Assembly: GCA_034769895.1 (NCBI GenBank)
Contig: JAWRYS010000684.1
Location: forward strand, 434,001 to 498,000
Direction: 5' to 3'
DNA: 64,000 nucleotides
Source: Magicicada septendecula
Lineage: Eukaryota > Arthropoda > Insecta > Hemiptera > Cicadidae
How positions within the stretch are numbered: position 1 is the stretch's first letter; each line of letters begins with the position of its first letter. The translations under genes and the position numbers were made by a program. The notes beneath the pieces are model-generated. The model was not told the DNA's origin and made no database searches. It saw only the letters and a program-made list of their open reading frames with translations. Shown in pieces: positions 9,207 through 22,585 of the stretch.

Positions 9207-9223
9207 CTCGAACAATATTCGAG
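9207..9223. other. Hairpin CTCGAA/TTCGAG, loop CAATA (U2 example)
   Basis: A 6-bp perfect stem kept in all units read. It is not recognisable in the diverged unit. Confidence 0.5.
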
Positions 9224-9798
9224 AGATCGTCTTTTAATTAACTTGAGACATCACCTTATATACGAGTTATTTTTTTTTTCTTATAACCACATTTCTTTAA
9301 CAAATTCCTCACTACATCTTATATATAAATATAACTAGCTCTCCACGTTTTTAGTGGTAGCTAACACGCATTTAAAAACTTAAAACAAACATTTTTTTGA
9401 ATAGCCCTCGCTTGGAGGTGTTTACAGTCTGAACGCCGCATCGTAACTCTTGCATTGCTACAACAGGTAGATTGCAACGACGCGGAGTGAGTACTCCGCC
9501 ATAATATAGTTCCAACTTTTTATTAAATATACATTCTTATAGTCAGACAAAATAAACTTTCTAGACTTATCTTGTTTACAGGGATTATTATAACTACTAC
9601 TTGTGGCTTTAAATTATTAATTATTTACATTACGATTTTCAGATATTTCTAAGTTACAGCCGGTTCGCTATGCACGTTGTGTCCGGAATTGGCAGGTCAA
9701 CGCATGATAATTTACTAAAGGGTTAACTGTATTATTCTCAACTTTTTAAATTACGATTTTTTTTATTACTTATTTAGTTAGATTTTCTTAATTTAATT

Positions 9799-9815
9799 CT
9801 CATAACTATTATGAG
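9799..9815. other. Hairpin CTCATAA/TTATGAG, loop CTA (U2 example)
   Basis: A 7-bp perfect stem with a 3-base loop. The diverged unit has a shorter CTCA/TGAG hairpin with a 3-base loop at the corresponding phase (about 5475). U1 has lost one pair. Confidence 0.5.
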
Positions 9816-10187
9816 TTAGTTCAAGGGTATTTGGTTTAATCGTGCGATTTAAAGTACTTCCTTGCTTTCCATTTTTTTTAATATTTTTATTATTAATATT
9901 TTTTTATTACCATGTAAATCGTCACATACTCCGCCGCTTAAAATCGACATGGGGAAATTTTAATAAGGAAAATTCGAAAGTGGGGTACTGGGAGTATGCT
10001 TGCCGTTACTGTGTGAAGTTAAATTTAGTACACGATTTGTTTTCTCTATCTCTCTTGAAATTTATTTATTTCTTGTCTTGTTCTCATTCGTGAAATTCCC
10101 TTTATCTCGTTTCTTAATACGCTAACTTAGATTTTAATTCTTAATACTAATTTCCGTAACTCACAATATCGTGGCCCGACTGACATC

Positions 10188-10290
10188 GGCTTACTCTAAC
10201 TACATCAGTTAGCTGTCAGCACTCTCTAATGATTACCTTGCCACACTCTAACTATATCAGTTAGCTTTCTGCACCATCATTACCCTTTTC
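10188..10290. repeat. Internal tandem duplication, each copy with a CTAACT/AGTTAG hairpin (U2 example)
   Basis: Two adjacent copies of about 52 bp share ACTCTAACTAYATCAGTTAG and a following CA...AATGATTACC or CATCATTACC tail. Stems lie at 10196-10212 and 10248-10264. In the diverged unit the first stem is kept exactly (358-374) though its 5-base loop has changed from ACATC to AAGGA, and the second stem is deleted. The block sits just left of the GGCGCC motif. Confidence 0.6.
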
Positions 10291-10309
10291 AGTCGGCGCC
10301 GTTGTGACT

Positions 10310-10313
10310 ATGT
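10310..10313. repeat. Target-site duplication ATGT, left copy (insertion 1)
   Basis: ATGT directly precedes the TG end of the insertion and recurs at 13233-13236 directly after its CA end. Units without the insertion have a single ATGT here (GACTATGTTACG), which defines the empty site. Confidence 0.8.
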
Positions 10314-10348
10314 TGTGCTGAGTCAATGATTCAGCGCGAGTTTAGTAA

Positions 10349-10627
10349 ATGTATTGGCTTTTTGACGGTAAAGACAGAACAAAAGTTAATGTAATAAGGA
10401 GTGCTGCTCTCTACCCGCGGATAGGAGAGGCTACCGTTTTCGTGTTTTCACCGTTTGATCGGTGTTTCCATCTGCCGAGAATTTCCAGCAGTTTTAAACT
10501 ACAGTGGTGCAGCCTGGTGAGAATTTCCTTACAAACGGACAACGAACGGAAACTTTTGTTAAAGTTTGTCTCAAAATGGAAGCCTAACTCACGACATCGT
10601 AGAATATCTCTTCGGTGGAGAGTTTAG
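10349..10627 (+). CDS. Small unidentified ORF inside the insertion (copy 1)
   Basis: A 92-codon frame with a true ATG start, about 35 bases inside the left end of the LTR-like insertion. The product would be basic, especially at the C-terminus (SRHRRISLRWRV), with no signal peptide, membrane segment or domain I recognise. An identical frame is in copy 2 at 20372-20650, but identity there follows from duplication and is no evidence of selection. It may simply be an open stretch of LTR sequence. Confidence 0.2.
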   Translation: MYWLFDGKDRTKVNVIRSAALYPRIGEATVFVFSPFDRCFHLPRISSSFKLQWCSLVRISLQTDNERKLLLKFVSKWKPNSRHRRISLRWRV

Positions 10628-12520
10628 TGTGAAAATCTAGCGTCGACTTCTTTTAAACATGAGATAAGTTTCTTAATGACTGCGGTAAGTTTTGATTTCA
10701 TTATATTAATTATATACCAAATTGTTAAAGGAGAAAATGTTTTTTTAGTAAGCTTGAGTAAGCCCCCACTTTTCGGAGCATGCATTGTGAGATGCGCGAT
10801 TGTTCGTAAAGTTTTTATAAACCAATAAAACTTGAGTATTGAAGTGTCAGAATCTCGGCTTTAATACCTAAAGTACAATAACCACAATATATTTAATTTT
10901 ACACTTTCATTAACACCGATGTAACGAGATTCGGTTGAGCACTTAACCTGTTACCCAATGTGTCGTCATTAAGTGGTATAAAGTTTTGCTACAATGACAG
11001 TAAAACTTTATACATATATAATTGGGAACTTACTCAGGCACGTTTTAAACGTAAATCATGTCACATTCAAAGTTATAGTATTCTCAGATTCTATGGAGTA
11101 AAAAACTATGTGTTTTAAATAAATTCTTCGCCACGTGGTAACCTCAATTTGACTCAAAGTAATAAGTTCATAAGGTGTTACAGAGCCAAGATAAATTATT
11201 ATATTGCAAAGGCAACTCACATTCAGTGAGGTTCAAGTTATAAAGCGTTATAAAGAATCATGGTTAGAGAATTTTTTTTAAGTAAGGCATGTTGGCCAAA
11301 ATAATGTTACCAAGTTTTATTATGTACAACATAACTAGGTGTTGTTTTTATTTATGTATTTTGGAGGGTGTCCAAACAGTGGGGGCATTTGTGTGTGGTC
11401 TCTCACTAAAAATGTAATGTGTGACAATAGGGTTCACTGAACAGAGACAAGTCCTGCCACTGAACGAAATGCCATCTTAAAGCTCCACACTCGACACCGA
11501 AGAGACCAACGGCCGCAACAACATGCCAATCACCATCGCCACGCTATAAATAAAAGATCATCCTTCTGGGCACATATAAGCAGGTGAAAAATATCCATTT
11601 ATATTCACACGTAGAATCAACATGGTACCAGTATACATTCATTTGGATCCCCAATTGATGGGACAGTTTAGTGTGAACACTAAGTATTAATTGTAAATTT
11701 CAATACCTGTATAGTAAATTGTCAGTTCAGAGACTGACATGTGTACCACACAGCATCCAACTTAGATTTCCACTCATTTCTTTATAGTACTTTCGCTACA
11801 GATTTAAAGTCAGTTTTGTTATTAATATTTTCTCAAGTTTAATTTACTCTGCATTAAAACATATTTTCTCTTATTTTTAAAATCAGGTTAGGTCATTTGT
11901 ATAAAAAGATTACTGGGGAGGTAGGTGTTATTTTAAATTAGTTTCAACCAAGCTGTGCCTGTCGAAACACTTTTCAACTTGTTTGTCGAAACAAGGTTGT
12001 TGAAACAAGGTTGTTGAGACTGGTTATAAATTGAAGAAACATGTCCGTCTCTGACACACACACAAATGTATTTTTTTATATAAGGTGCTAATATTGTGCA
12101 ATTTTTCCCTTTGATTAATTGGCCCTATTTTAGTCTATATAAATTCTTTATATTAATCATGGTAACTGGGGGGGCGTTAATTATTTTATATAATTTTATT
12201 TCTCACCTTAATTAAGTATTTTAGCACTTAGCCACTTAGGCACTTCTTTTAATATTTTAATGTCCTGGGGACATTTGTATGCAATACTTTATGATACACA
12301 TGACGTGCAATTAACCCACACCATGCGGGTACATTCATAGAAATAAATCTTTAATCCTAATTGGGATTCCTATAAAGCAGAAGTTTAGAATTTATATACA
12401 CCAGAAGGCTAATATAAAAAAAAGGGCGTGGCAAGAGACCTTTATGTATTTGTATACTATTGTATATGTAATTTGTCTTGTGGAACGTGTTATGTCTGTA
12501 TATTTCTGTGTACATTTTGG

Positions 12521-12523
<3 letters not shown>

Positions 12524-12564
<41 letters not shown>
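12524..12564. repeat. (AT)n microsatellite, 41 bp
   Basis: A pure AT run in insertion copy 1. The homologous run in copy 2 is 35 bp, which accounts for the whole 6-bp length difference between the two insertions. Confidence 0.9.
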
Positions 12565-12568
<4 letters not shown>

Positions 12569-13232
12569 TTATGCATTGCTGTACTTTTGGTGGGATATAG
12601 GGATTTTATTTTTTATTAGAATTTATATACACCAGTAGACGAGTATTCTATCTCAATATCGTGGCTGATCATTTCTTTAAATTAATTGTTTATTTAACAA
12701 GTATAGTAAGTGTCACCTTCAAAGTTCATTTAAATTGGATGAATAATTATTTTAATTATTAATAGTAAATGTGAATGAAATTATTTACCTTCATCAATTT
12801 ATATACTGCATTTTAAAAGAAACCTATGATATAAATTTTATATTTTAAGAAATAGTTTAATGGGAGTTTTATTTTGAGGTTAATGATTATTTTAAATTTT
12901 CAATTCATTGATGGTGACATAGCAATTATTTTCAGGGACTCAGTTAATATTTTTCAGGTGGCCTTGTTGAGAGGGTATACTTTTTTTGGTAACCATTTAG
13001 AAGGGGAATTCTAAATCACTGTTGTTTTTGTTATTAATATTATGAGATAGAATAATAAAACCATTGTTAATTATTTAATTCTTGAGTTTTTATTGCAAGT
13101 CCCGTCTTACTGGATCCAGCGCAATTTTTAGCTTCTCTAGGCCTTAGCCTAGTTTTAATTAACTTGTAACCCCTCTTTACAAAAAGAAATATTCTTTTTG
13201 TTTTAACTACTCAAAATGAAGTAGGGGTTTCA

Positions 13233-13236
13233 ATGT
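13233..13236. repeat. Target-site duplication ATGT, right copy (insertion 1)
   Basis: Follows the CA end of the insertion. The unit sequence resumes with TACGTTACATATATAA as in empty units. Confidence 0.8.
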
Positions 13237-15584
13237 TACGTTACATATATAATTCTTAATTACCTCTAATATAACCTAAAGCGGATCCCATACTCCACTT
13301 TAGATTATTTCTAATCCTAATTTCTTACGCTACTGAGAGAAGCGGAATTTCACGAAGATAATTTTTATTTACTTTTAACTACCATCAGTTACAAACTATG
13401 CGAGAGGGGACACACTCTACACAGGTGCATTGTATTATACACGCGGTGGTTTACTTCGGTACCAGTTCATAACAATAGGGGGAGGGTGGCTGCTTACTAC
13501 ATTTCTCAACACGCTTTATTGTTTTCGAACAGGCCACGACCGGGTGTTTACACTATTCAACTATACTTTTATTATTATTTTCTTTTTGGTCTCTTTCTAA
13601 GAAACTTACCTTTTTCTTTATTTATTTATTATTTACTTTGGGGGAGATTTAAGAAACTTACTTAGAATTATTTCCTATTGAATTACCATATTTATTTAGG
13701 ACACTTTATTTACTTAGTTTTCAGATTACGTCAGTTTAAAAATTTACTGTTTTGGGGCATGGGGTTTAACACTTTATCTAACAATGGAGGGTTAACTAAG
13801 TCATTTATTTATTTGAAATTTAAGTCACTATAAATACTTGCTCTACTATACTATACACAATTATTGCCTACACGTTTTAGTACCTGGCAAACCATTAGCA
13901 TGAGTAGTAAGAGAATTACCTCTCTTCTAAGAGAAAGACAAAAATTCCACACAGGCGTTATTGTAATGTCAACGATCAGCTGTTCGCTTGAATGTAGGTC
14001 ACAGTAGTTTTCTTCAAACAATGGCATACTTGTTGTATGCGTGGGAACGCGAGAAACACACTTGGGTGTTGTTCTATATAACAATAGCTCACGGCTATCT
14101 TTATCGACCGGTTTCAACTGGGGAAGCCAGTTTCAACAAGGGGTGAGTCCGATGCAATGATACAACCGTTACAAGTTACAGCCCGTAATAAGCTGAGTTT
14201 AGTTATTAATTGTCTTACGTTCTAATTTTAATTTCTGTAATTTTTTTTTTTAGTAACAAAATTAAGTTACGAATTTATTTACACGTAATTAACCTGGTCT
14301 ACTTTAGTCAAGAGTTTATATGTTTCACCGTGACGACAGACATACAATGCAGGCATATTCAGGAAACTACAGGTCTTGAATTGTCGCAATATAAACCTGT
14401 TAAAGACTGAACACTTTGACAAGCACTAAAATTCATGTACGTACTTGCATTGGTGTAATACAATGATAGTTTTTATTATTTTGCGTATCTAAATTAAATT
14501 GTACGCAAGTTCGTCCGTAATCTTATACAAAATAAATTCACAATGGTCAATTAATATAGTGTAATAATCTAGTAATGGTAGCGACAGTATTAACCGCTAA
14601 TACATGAAATACATTATGTAAATTAATATTAACATGAAATACATTAACTGAGTGCATAGATCGGCAGAGAGTTACCTATTTTATTTTACTACGTAACAAT
14701 TATTTTACACGCGCAACTTTATACGTCACGATGCTTACAAACCTTTTTTTTTTAACTTTAGCAGAGTGGCGCAACTTTATAACGTTCCGGGCTACGTTAT
14801 AAATCCAGGGAACCCGATATAATCGACGCTAGCCAATTATACAGGCTGCCTACGTTGTAACAAACTGAAAATCAACACAACACATAGAACAATAATATTT
14901 ACTCTAATTATTAGGACACAAGGGAAGGTATTTTCACTGATTTATGCACTCACTTCAATCTGTCATAAGATGACATCTCTTTATTAACAAATTATATATA
15001 TAGATCCCATTACATAAAAATTTTCTCATATTGAAATAGTTAAAAGGGGTTTTCTGTCAAACTAGGGATCAAATTGATCATGTAATTTACCTCGGATCCG
15101 AGTCTCTTTAAATCTAGTAAAGACGTCTGAATTTTACTTTACTTATCAAAAGCTTGCATGATTACATGAACACCGTTTGAAGAATGGTATTATTTAGTTA
15201 AGGGATTAAAACTTATATCTCAAGATTAATGTTACAACGTATGATTTTAGAAATTACTGTTTACATTTCTTTTTGTTTTACTTAAAGCTTAGAGAAGATT
15301 ATTGTCTTTTGAAAAGCCTCTGGCATGTATGAAATGTTATATTTTAAATGTACATAATTCTCGGTAGGCAAGCCACCGAGTCACCTCTTAAATACGCTTT
15401 TGCTGTCCGTGTCCTGAGGCGTGACTCTTCGGAACTCTGGTAGTCGGGGTAGTCATCCGGGTCGTGTTTCCGGTGAAAGTCTTCTAGGTGTATTAATGAG
15501 GAGAGGAGATGGATGTTATGCTGCGTGAAGTCGGGTTGATCCTCGGCGGTTCTGGTAGTGTTGTATAGTTGGTAGTCGTCCGGA

Positions 15585-18500
15585 TATGCAGTTGAGCACG
15601 TCACATATTCACTGGTAGAGTAGTACTGGAGTTGGCATCTTCTTTCCTTTTTGTTTTTACATTACTATCTGAATTACATCACTCGAACAATATTCGAGAG
15701 ATCGTCTTTTAATTAACTTGAGACATCACCTTATATACGAGTTATTTTTTTTTTCTTATAACCACATTTATTTAACAAATTCCTCACTACATCTTATATA
15801 TAAATATAACTAGCTCTCCACGTTTTTAGTGGTAGCTAACACGCATTTAAAAACTTAAAACAAACATTTTTTTGAATAGCCCTCGCTTGGAGGTGTTTAC
15901 AGTCTGAACGCCGCATCGTATCTCTTGCATTGCTACAACAGGTAGATTGCAACGACGCGGAGTGAGTACTCCGCCATAATATAGTTCCAACTTTTTATTA
16001 AATATACATTCTTATAGTCAGACAAAATAAACTTTCTAGACTTATCTTGTTTACAGGGATTATTATAACTACTACTTGTGGCTTTAAATTATTAATTATT
16101 TACATTACGATTTTCAGATATTTCTAAGTTACAGCCGGTTCGCTATGCACGTTGTGTCCGGAATTGGCAGGTCGACGCATGATAATTTACTAAAGGGTTA
16201 ACTGTATTATTCTCAACTTTTTACATTACGATTTTTTTTATTACTTATTTAGTTAGATTTTCTTAATTTAATTCTCATAACTATTATGAGTTAGTTCAAG
16301 GGTATTTGGTTTAATCGTGCGATTTAAAGTACTTCCTTGCTTTCCATTTTTTTTAATATTTTTATTATTAATATTTTTTTATTACCATTTAAATCGTCAC
16401 ATACTCCGCCGCTTAAAATCGACATGGGGAAATTTTTTTAAGGAAAATTCGAAAGTGGGGTACTGGGAGTATGCTTGCCGTTACTGTGTGAAGTTAAATT
16501 TAGTACACGATTTGTTTTCTCTATCTCTCTTGAAATTTATTTATTTCTTGTCTTGTTCTCATTCGTGAAATTCCCTTTATCTCGTTTCTTAATACGCTAA
16601 CTTAGATTTTAATTCTTAATACTAATTTCCGTAACTCACAATATCGTGGCCCGACTGACATCGGCTTACTCTAACTACATCAGTTAGCTGTCAGCACTCT
16701 CTAATGATTACCTTGCCACACTCTAACTATATCAGTTAGCTTTCTGCACCATCATTACCCTTTTCAGTCGGCGCCGTTGTGACTATGTTACGTTACATAT
16801 ATAAGTCTTAATTACCTCTAATATAACCTAAAGCGGATCCCATACTCCACTTTAGATTATTTCTAATCCTAATTTCTTACGCTACTGAGAGAAGCGGAAT
16901 TTCACGAAGATAATTTTTATTTACTTTTAACTACCATCAGTTACAAACTATGCGAGAGGGGACACACTCTACACAGGTGCATTGTATTATACACGCGGTG
17001 GTTTACTTCGGTACCAGTTCATAACAATAGGGGGAGGGTTGTTGCTTACTACATTTCTCAACACGCTTTATTGTTCTCGAATAGGCCACGACCGGGTGTT
17101 TACACTATTCAACTATACTTTTATTATTATTTTCTTTTTGGTCTCTTTCTAAGAAACTTACCTTTTTCTTTATTTATTTATTATTTACTTTGGGGGAGAT
17201 TTAAGAAACTTACTTAGAATTATTTCCTATTGAATTACCATATTTATTTAGGACACTTTATTTACTTAGTTTTCAGATTACGTCAGTTTAAAAATTTACT
17301 GTTTTGGGGCATGGGGTTTAACACTTTATCTAACAATGGTGGGTTAACTAAGTCATTTATTTATTTGAAATTTAAGTCACTATAAATACTTGCTCTACTA
17401 TACTATACACAATTATTGCCTACACGTTTTAGTACCTGGCAAACCATTAGCATGAGTAGTAAGAGAATTACCTCTCTTCTAAGAGAAAGACAAAAATTCC
17501 ACACAGACGTCATTGTAATGTCAGCGATCAGCCGTTCGCTGGAATGTAGGTCACAGTAGTTTTCTTCAAACAATGGCATACTTGCTGTATGCGTGGGAAC
17601 GCGAGAAACACACTTGGGTGTTGTTCTATATAACAATAGCTCACGGCTATCTTTATCGACCGGTTTCAACTGGGGAAGCCAGTTTCAACAAGGGGTGAGT
17701 CCGATGCAATGATACACCCTTTACAAGTTACAGCCCGTAATAAGCTGAGTTTAGTTATTAATTGTCTTACGTTCTAATTTTAATTTCTGTAAATTTTTTT
17801 TTTTTTAGTAACAAAATTAAGTTACGAATTTATTTACACGTAATTAACCTGGTCTACTTTAGTCAAGAGTTTATGTTTCACTGTGACGACAGACATACAA
17901 TGCAGGCATATTCAGGAAACTACAGTTCTTGAATTGTCGCAATAAAAACCTGTTAAAGACTGAACAGTTTGACAAGCACTAAAATTCATGTACATACTTG
18001 CATTGGTGTAATACAATGATAGTTTGTATTATTTTGCGTATCTAAATTAAATTGTACGCAAGTTCGTGCGTAATCTTATACAAAATAAATTCACAATGGT
18101 CAATTAATATAGTGTAATAGTCTAGTAATGTTAGCGACAGTATTAACAGCTAATACATGAAATACATTATGTAAATTAATATTAACATGAAATACATTAA
18201 CTGAGTGCATAGATCGGCAGAGAGTTATCTATTTTATTTTACTACGTAACAATTATTTTACACGCGCATCTTTATGCGTCACGATGCTTACAAACCTTTT
18301 TTTTTTAACTTTAGCAGAGTGGCGCAACTTTATAACGTTCCGGGCTACGTTATAAATCCTGGGAACCCGATATAATCGACGCTAGCCAATTATACAGGCT
18401 GCCTACGTTGTAACAAACTGAAAATCCACACAACACATAGAACAATAATATTTACTCTGATTATTAGGACACAAGGGAAGGTATATTCACTGATTTATGC

Positions 18501-19128
18501 ACTCACTTCAATCTGTCATAAGATGACATCTCTTTATTAACAAATTATATATATAGATCCCATTACATAAAAATTTTCTCATATTGAAATAGTTAAAAGG
18601 GGTTTTCTGTCAAACAAGGGATCAAATTGATCATGTAATTTACCTCGGATCCGAGTCTCTTTAAATCTAGTAAAGACGTCTGAATTTTACTTTACTTATC
18701 AAAAGCTTGCATGATTACATGAACACCGTTTGAAGAAAGGTATTATTTAGTTAAGGGATTAAAACTTATATCTCAAGATTAATGTTACAACGTATGATTT
18801 TAGAAATTACTGTTTACATTTCTTTTTGTTTTACTTAAGGCTTAGAGAAGATTATTGTCTTTTGAAAAGTGTCTGGCATGTATGAAATGTTATAGTTTAA
18901 ATGTACATAATTCTCGGTAGGCAAGCCACCGAGTCACCTCTTAAATACGCTTTTGCTGTCCGTGTCCTGAGGCGTGAATTTTCGGAACTCTGGTAGTCGG
19001 GGTAGTCATCCAGGTCGTCTTTCCGGTGAAAGTCTTCTAGGTGTATTAATGAGGAGATGGATGTTATGCTGCGTGAAGTCGGGTTGATCCTCGGCGGTTC
19101 TGGTAAGTGTTGTATAGGTGGTAGTCGT
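15585..19128 (-). repeat. Array unit U3
   Basis: A standard unit. It shares a T-rich variant near 16433-16440 with U7. From about 17.5 kb its variants match U1 at a 10,02x-bp offset, as the left part of the duplicated 10-kb block. Confidence 0.9.
16778..17104 (-). other. Candidate LTR segment in an uninterrupted unit (U3 example)
   Basis: The homologue of 442-786: it begins TGTGAC just right of GGCGCC and ends TTTACA. If this is the LTR, each array unit contains one LTR plus about 3.2 kb of internal non-coding sequence, as expected for an array made by LTR recombination or single-LTR circles. No polypurine tract was identified, so the right boundary is weak. Confidence 0.25.
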
Positions 19129-20332
19129 CCGGATATGCAGTTGAGCACGTCACATATTCACTGGTAGAGTAGTACTGGAGTTGGCATCTTCTTTCCTTTT
19201 TGTTTTTACATTACTATCTGAATTACATCACTCGAACAATATTCGAGAGATCGTCTTTTAATTAACTTGAGACATCACCTTATATACGAGTTATTTTTTT
19301 TTCTTATAACCACATTTCTTTAACAAATTCCTCACTACATCTTATATATAAATATAACTAGCTCTCCACGTTTTTAGTGGTAGCTAACACGCATTTAGAA
19401 ACTTAAAACAAACATTTTTTTGAATAGCCCTCGCTTGGAGGTGTTTACAGTCTGAACGCCGCATCGTAACTCTTGCATTGCTACAACAGGTAGATTGCAA
19501 CGACGCGGAGTGAGTACTCCGCCATAATATAGTTCCAACTTTTTATTAAATATACATTCTTATAGTCAGACAAAATAAACTTTCTAGACTTATCTTGTTT
19601 ACAGGGATTATTATAACTACTACTTGTGGCTTTAAATTATTAATTATTTACATTACGATTTTCAGATATTTCTAAGTTACAGCCGGTTCGCTATGCACGT
19701 TGTGTCCGGAATTGGCAGGTCAACGCATGATAATTTACTAAAGGGTTAACTGTATTATTCTCAACTTTTTACATTACGATTTTTTTTATTACTTATTGAG
19801 TTAGATTTTCTTAATTTAATTCTCATAACTATTATGAGTTAGTTCAAGGGTATTTGGTTTAATCGTGCGATTTAAAGTACTTCCTTGCTTTCCATTTTTT
19901 TAAATATTTTTATTATTAATATTTTTTTATTACCATTTAAATCGTCACATACTCCGCCGCTTAAAATCGACATGGGGAAATTTTAATAAGGAAAATTCGA
20001 AAGTGGGGTACTGGGAGTATGCTTGCCGTTACTGTGTGAAGTTAAATTTAGTACACGATTTGTTTTCTCTATCTCTCTTGAAATTTATTTATTTCTTGTC
20101 TTGTTCTCATTCGTGAAATTCCCTTTATCTCGTTTCTTAATACGCTAACTTAGATTTTAATTCTTAATACTAATTTCCGTAACTCACAATATCGTGGCCC
20201 GACTGACATCGGCTTACTCTAACTACATCAGTTAGCTGTCAGCACTCTCTAATGATTACCTTGCCACACTGTAACTATATCAGTTAGCTTTCTGCACCAT
20301 CATTACCCTTTTCAGTCGGCGCCGTTGTGACT

Positions 20333-20336
20333 ATGT
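20333..20336. repeat. Target-site duplication ATGT, left copy (insertion 2)
   Basis: Same four bases at the same unit position as in U2; the matching copy is 23250-23253. Confidence 0.8.
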
Positions 20337-22543
20337 TGTGCTGAGTCAATGATTCAGCGCGAGTTTAGTAAATGTATTGGCTTTTTGACGGTAAAGACAG
20401 AACAAAAGTTAATGTAATAAGGAGTGCTGCTCTCTACCCGCGGATAGGAGAGGCTACCGTTTTCGTGTTTTCACCGTTTGATCGGTGTTTCCATCTGCCG
20501 AGAATTTCCAGCAGTTTTAAACTACAGTGGTGCAGCCTGGTGAGAATTTCCTTACAAACGGACAACGAACGGAAACTTTTGTTAAAGTTTGTCTCAAAAT
20601 GGAAGCCTAACTCACGACATCGTAGAATATCTCTTCGGTGGAGAGTTTAGTGTGAAAATCTAGCGTCGACTTCTTTTAAACATGAGATAAGTTTCTTAAT
20701 GACTGCGGTAAGTTTTGATTTCATTATATTAATTATATACCAAATTGTTAAAGGAGAAAATGTTTTTTTAGTAAGCTTGAGTAAGCCCCCACTTTTCGGA
20801 GCATGCATTGTGAGATGCGCGATTGTTCGTAAAGTTTTTATAAACCAATAAAACTTGAGTATTGAAGTGTCAGAATCTCGGCTTTAATACCTAAAGTACA
20901 ATAACCACAATATATTTAATTTTACACTTTCATTAACACCGATGTAACGAGATTCGGTTGAGCACTTAACCTGTTACCCAATGTGTCGTCATTAAGTGGT
21001 ATAAAGTTTTGCTACAATGACAGTAAAACTTTATACATATATAATTGGGAACTTACTCAGGCACGTTTTAAACGTAAATCATGTCACATTCAAAGTTATA
21101 GTATTCTCAGATTCTATGGAGTAAAAAACTATGTGTTTTAAATAAATTCTTCGCCACGTGGTAACCTCAATTTGACTCAAAGTAATAAGTTCATAAGGTG
21201 TTACAGAGCCAAGATAAATTATTATATTGCAAAGGCAACTCACATTCAGTGAGGTTCAAGTTATAAAGCGTTATAAAGAATCATGGTTAGAGAATTTTTT
21301 TTAAGTAAGGCATGTTGGCCAAAATAATGTTACCAAGTTTTATTATGTACAACATAACTAGGTGTTGTTTTTATTTATGTATTTTGGAGGGTGTCCAAAC
21401 AGTGGGGGCATTTGTGTGTGGTCTCTCACTAAAAATGTAATGTGTGACAATAGGGTTCACTGAACAGAGACAAGTCCTGCCACTGAACGAAATGCCATCT
21501 TAAAGCTCCACACTCGACACCGAAGAGACCAACGGCCGCAACAACATGCCAATCACCATCGCCACGCTATAAATAAAAGATCATCCTTCTGGGCACATAT
21601 AAGCAGGTGAAAAATATCCATTTATATTCACACGTAGAATCAACATGGTACCAGTATACATTCATTTGGATCCCCAATTGATGGGACAGTTTAGTGTGAA
21701 CACTAAGTATTAATTGTAAATTTCAATACCTGTATAGTAAATTGTCAGTTCAGAGACTGACATGTGTACCACACAGCATCCAACTTAGATTTCCACTCAT
21801 TTCTTTATAGTACTTTCGCTACAGATTTAAAGTCAGTTTTGTTATTAATATTTTCTCAAGTTTAATTTACTCTGCATTAAAACATATTTTCTCTTATTTT
21901 TAAAATCAGGTTAGGTCATTTGTATAAAAAGATTACTGGGGAGGTAGGTGTTATTTTAAATTAGTTTCAACCAAGCTGTGCCTGTCGAAACACTTTTCAA
22001 CTTGTTTGTCGAAACAAGGTTGTTGAAACAAGGTTGTTGAGACTGGTTATAAATTGAAGAAACATGTCCGTCTCTGACACACACACAAATGTATTTTTTT
22101 ATATAAGGTGCTAATATTGTGCAATTTTTCCCTTTGATTAATTGGCCCTATTTTAGTCTATATAAATTCTTTATATTAATCATGGTAACTGGGGGGGCGT
22201 TAATTATTTTATATAATTTTATTTCTCACCTTAATTAAGTATTTTAGCACTTAGCCACTTAGGCACTTCTTTTAATATTTTAATGTCCTGGGGACATTTG
22301 TATGCAATACTTTATGATACACATGACGTGCAATTAACCCACACCATGCGGGTACATTCATAGAAATAAATCTTTAATCCTAATTGGGATTCCTATAAAG
22401 CAGAAGTTTAGAATTTATATACACCAGAAGGCTAATATAAAAAAAAGGGCGTGGCAAGAGACCTTTATGTATTTGTATACTATTGTATATGTAATTTGTC
22501 TTGTGGAACGTGTTATGTCTGTATATTTCTGTGTACATTTTGG

Positions 22544-22585
<42 letters not shown>

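Larger units (their letters stand above)
10314..13232 (+). mobile_element. Solo-LTR-like insertion, 2919 bp, copy 1
   Basis: Comparison with uninterrupted units gives exact boundaries: TGTGCTGAG at the left, GGGGTTTCA at the right, flanked by ATGT duplications. TG...CA ends with a short 4-bp duplication are the signature of an LTR. No gag, pol, terminal inverted repeats or poly(A) tail are present, so a solo LTR left by LTR-LTR recombination is the best reading; a non-autonomous LARD-type element is the alternative. The length is exceptional for an LTR. Inside are an AATAAAA near 13052, a donor-like CGGTAAGT near 10683, a short direct repeat GAAACAAGGTTGTT (11988-12015) and an (AT)n run. A 5-bp ATGTT duplication is an equivalent parse, but then the TG end is lost. 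Strand is arbitrary, chosen from the AATAAA signal. Confidence 0.75.
9105..15584 (-). repeat. Array unit U2 with 2.9-kb insertion
   Basis: A standard unit interrupted by the solo-LTR-like element at 10314-13232. Its right end carries a 6-bp GAGGAG duplication (about 15499) shared only with U5 and U6, plus a private one-base deletion near 15558. Confidence 0.9.

Noticed and set aside
9842..10093. Recurring 83-codon plus-strand frame with a hydrophobic N-terminus
   Set aside because: GTG start; the hydrophobic stretch is a translated T-rich tract; U9 and U14 break or shift it. It is antisense to the element.
12444..12638. ORF through the AT microsatellite in the insertion
   Set aside because: The middle is translated (AT)n and its length varies between the two copies.
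10314..13232. DNA transposon or Helitron as source of the insertion
   Set aside because: No terminal inverted repeats and no TC...CTRR ends. A target duplication is present, which Helitrons lack.
14210..14410. 66-67-codon plus-strand frame after the T run
   Set aside because: TTG start and reading through a homopolymer whose length changes the frame from unit to unit.
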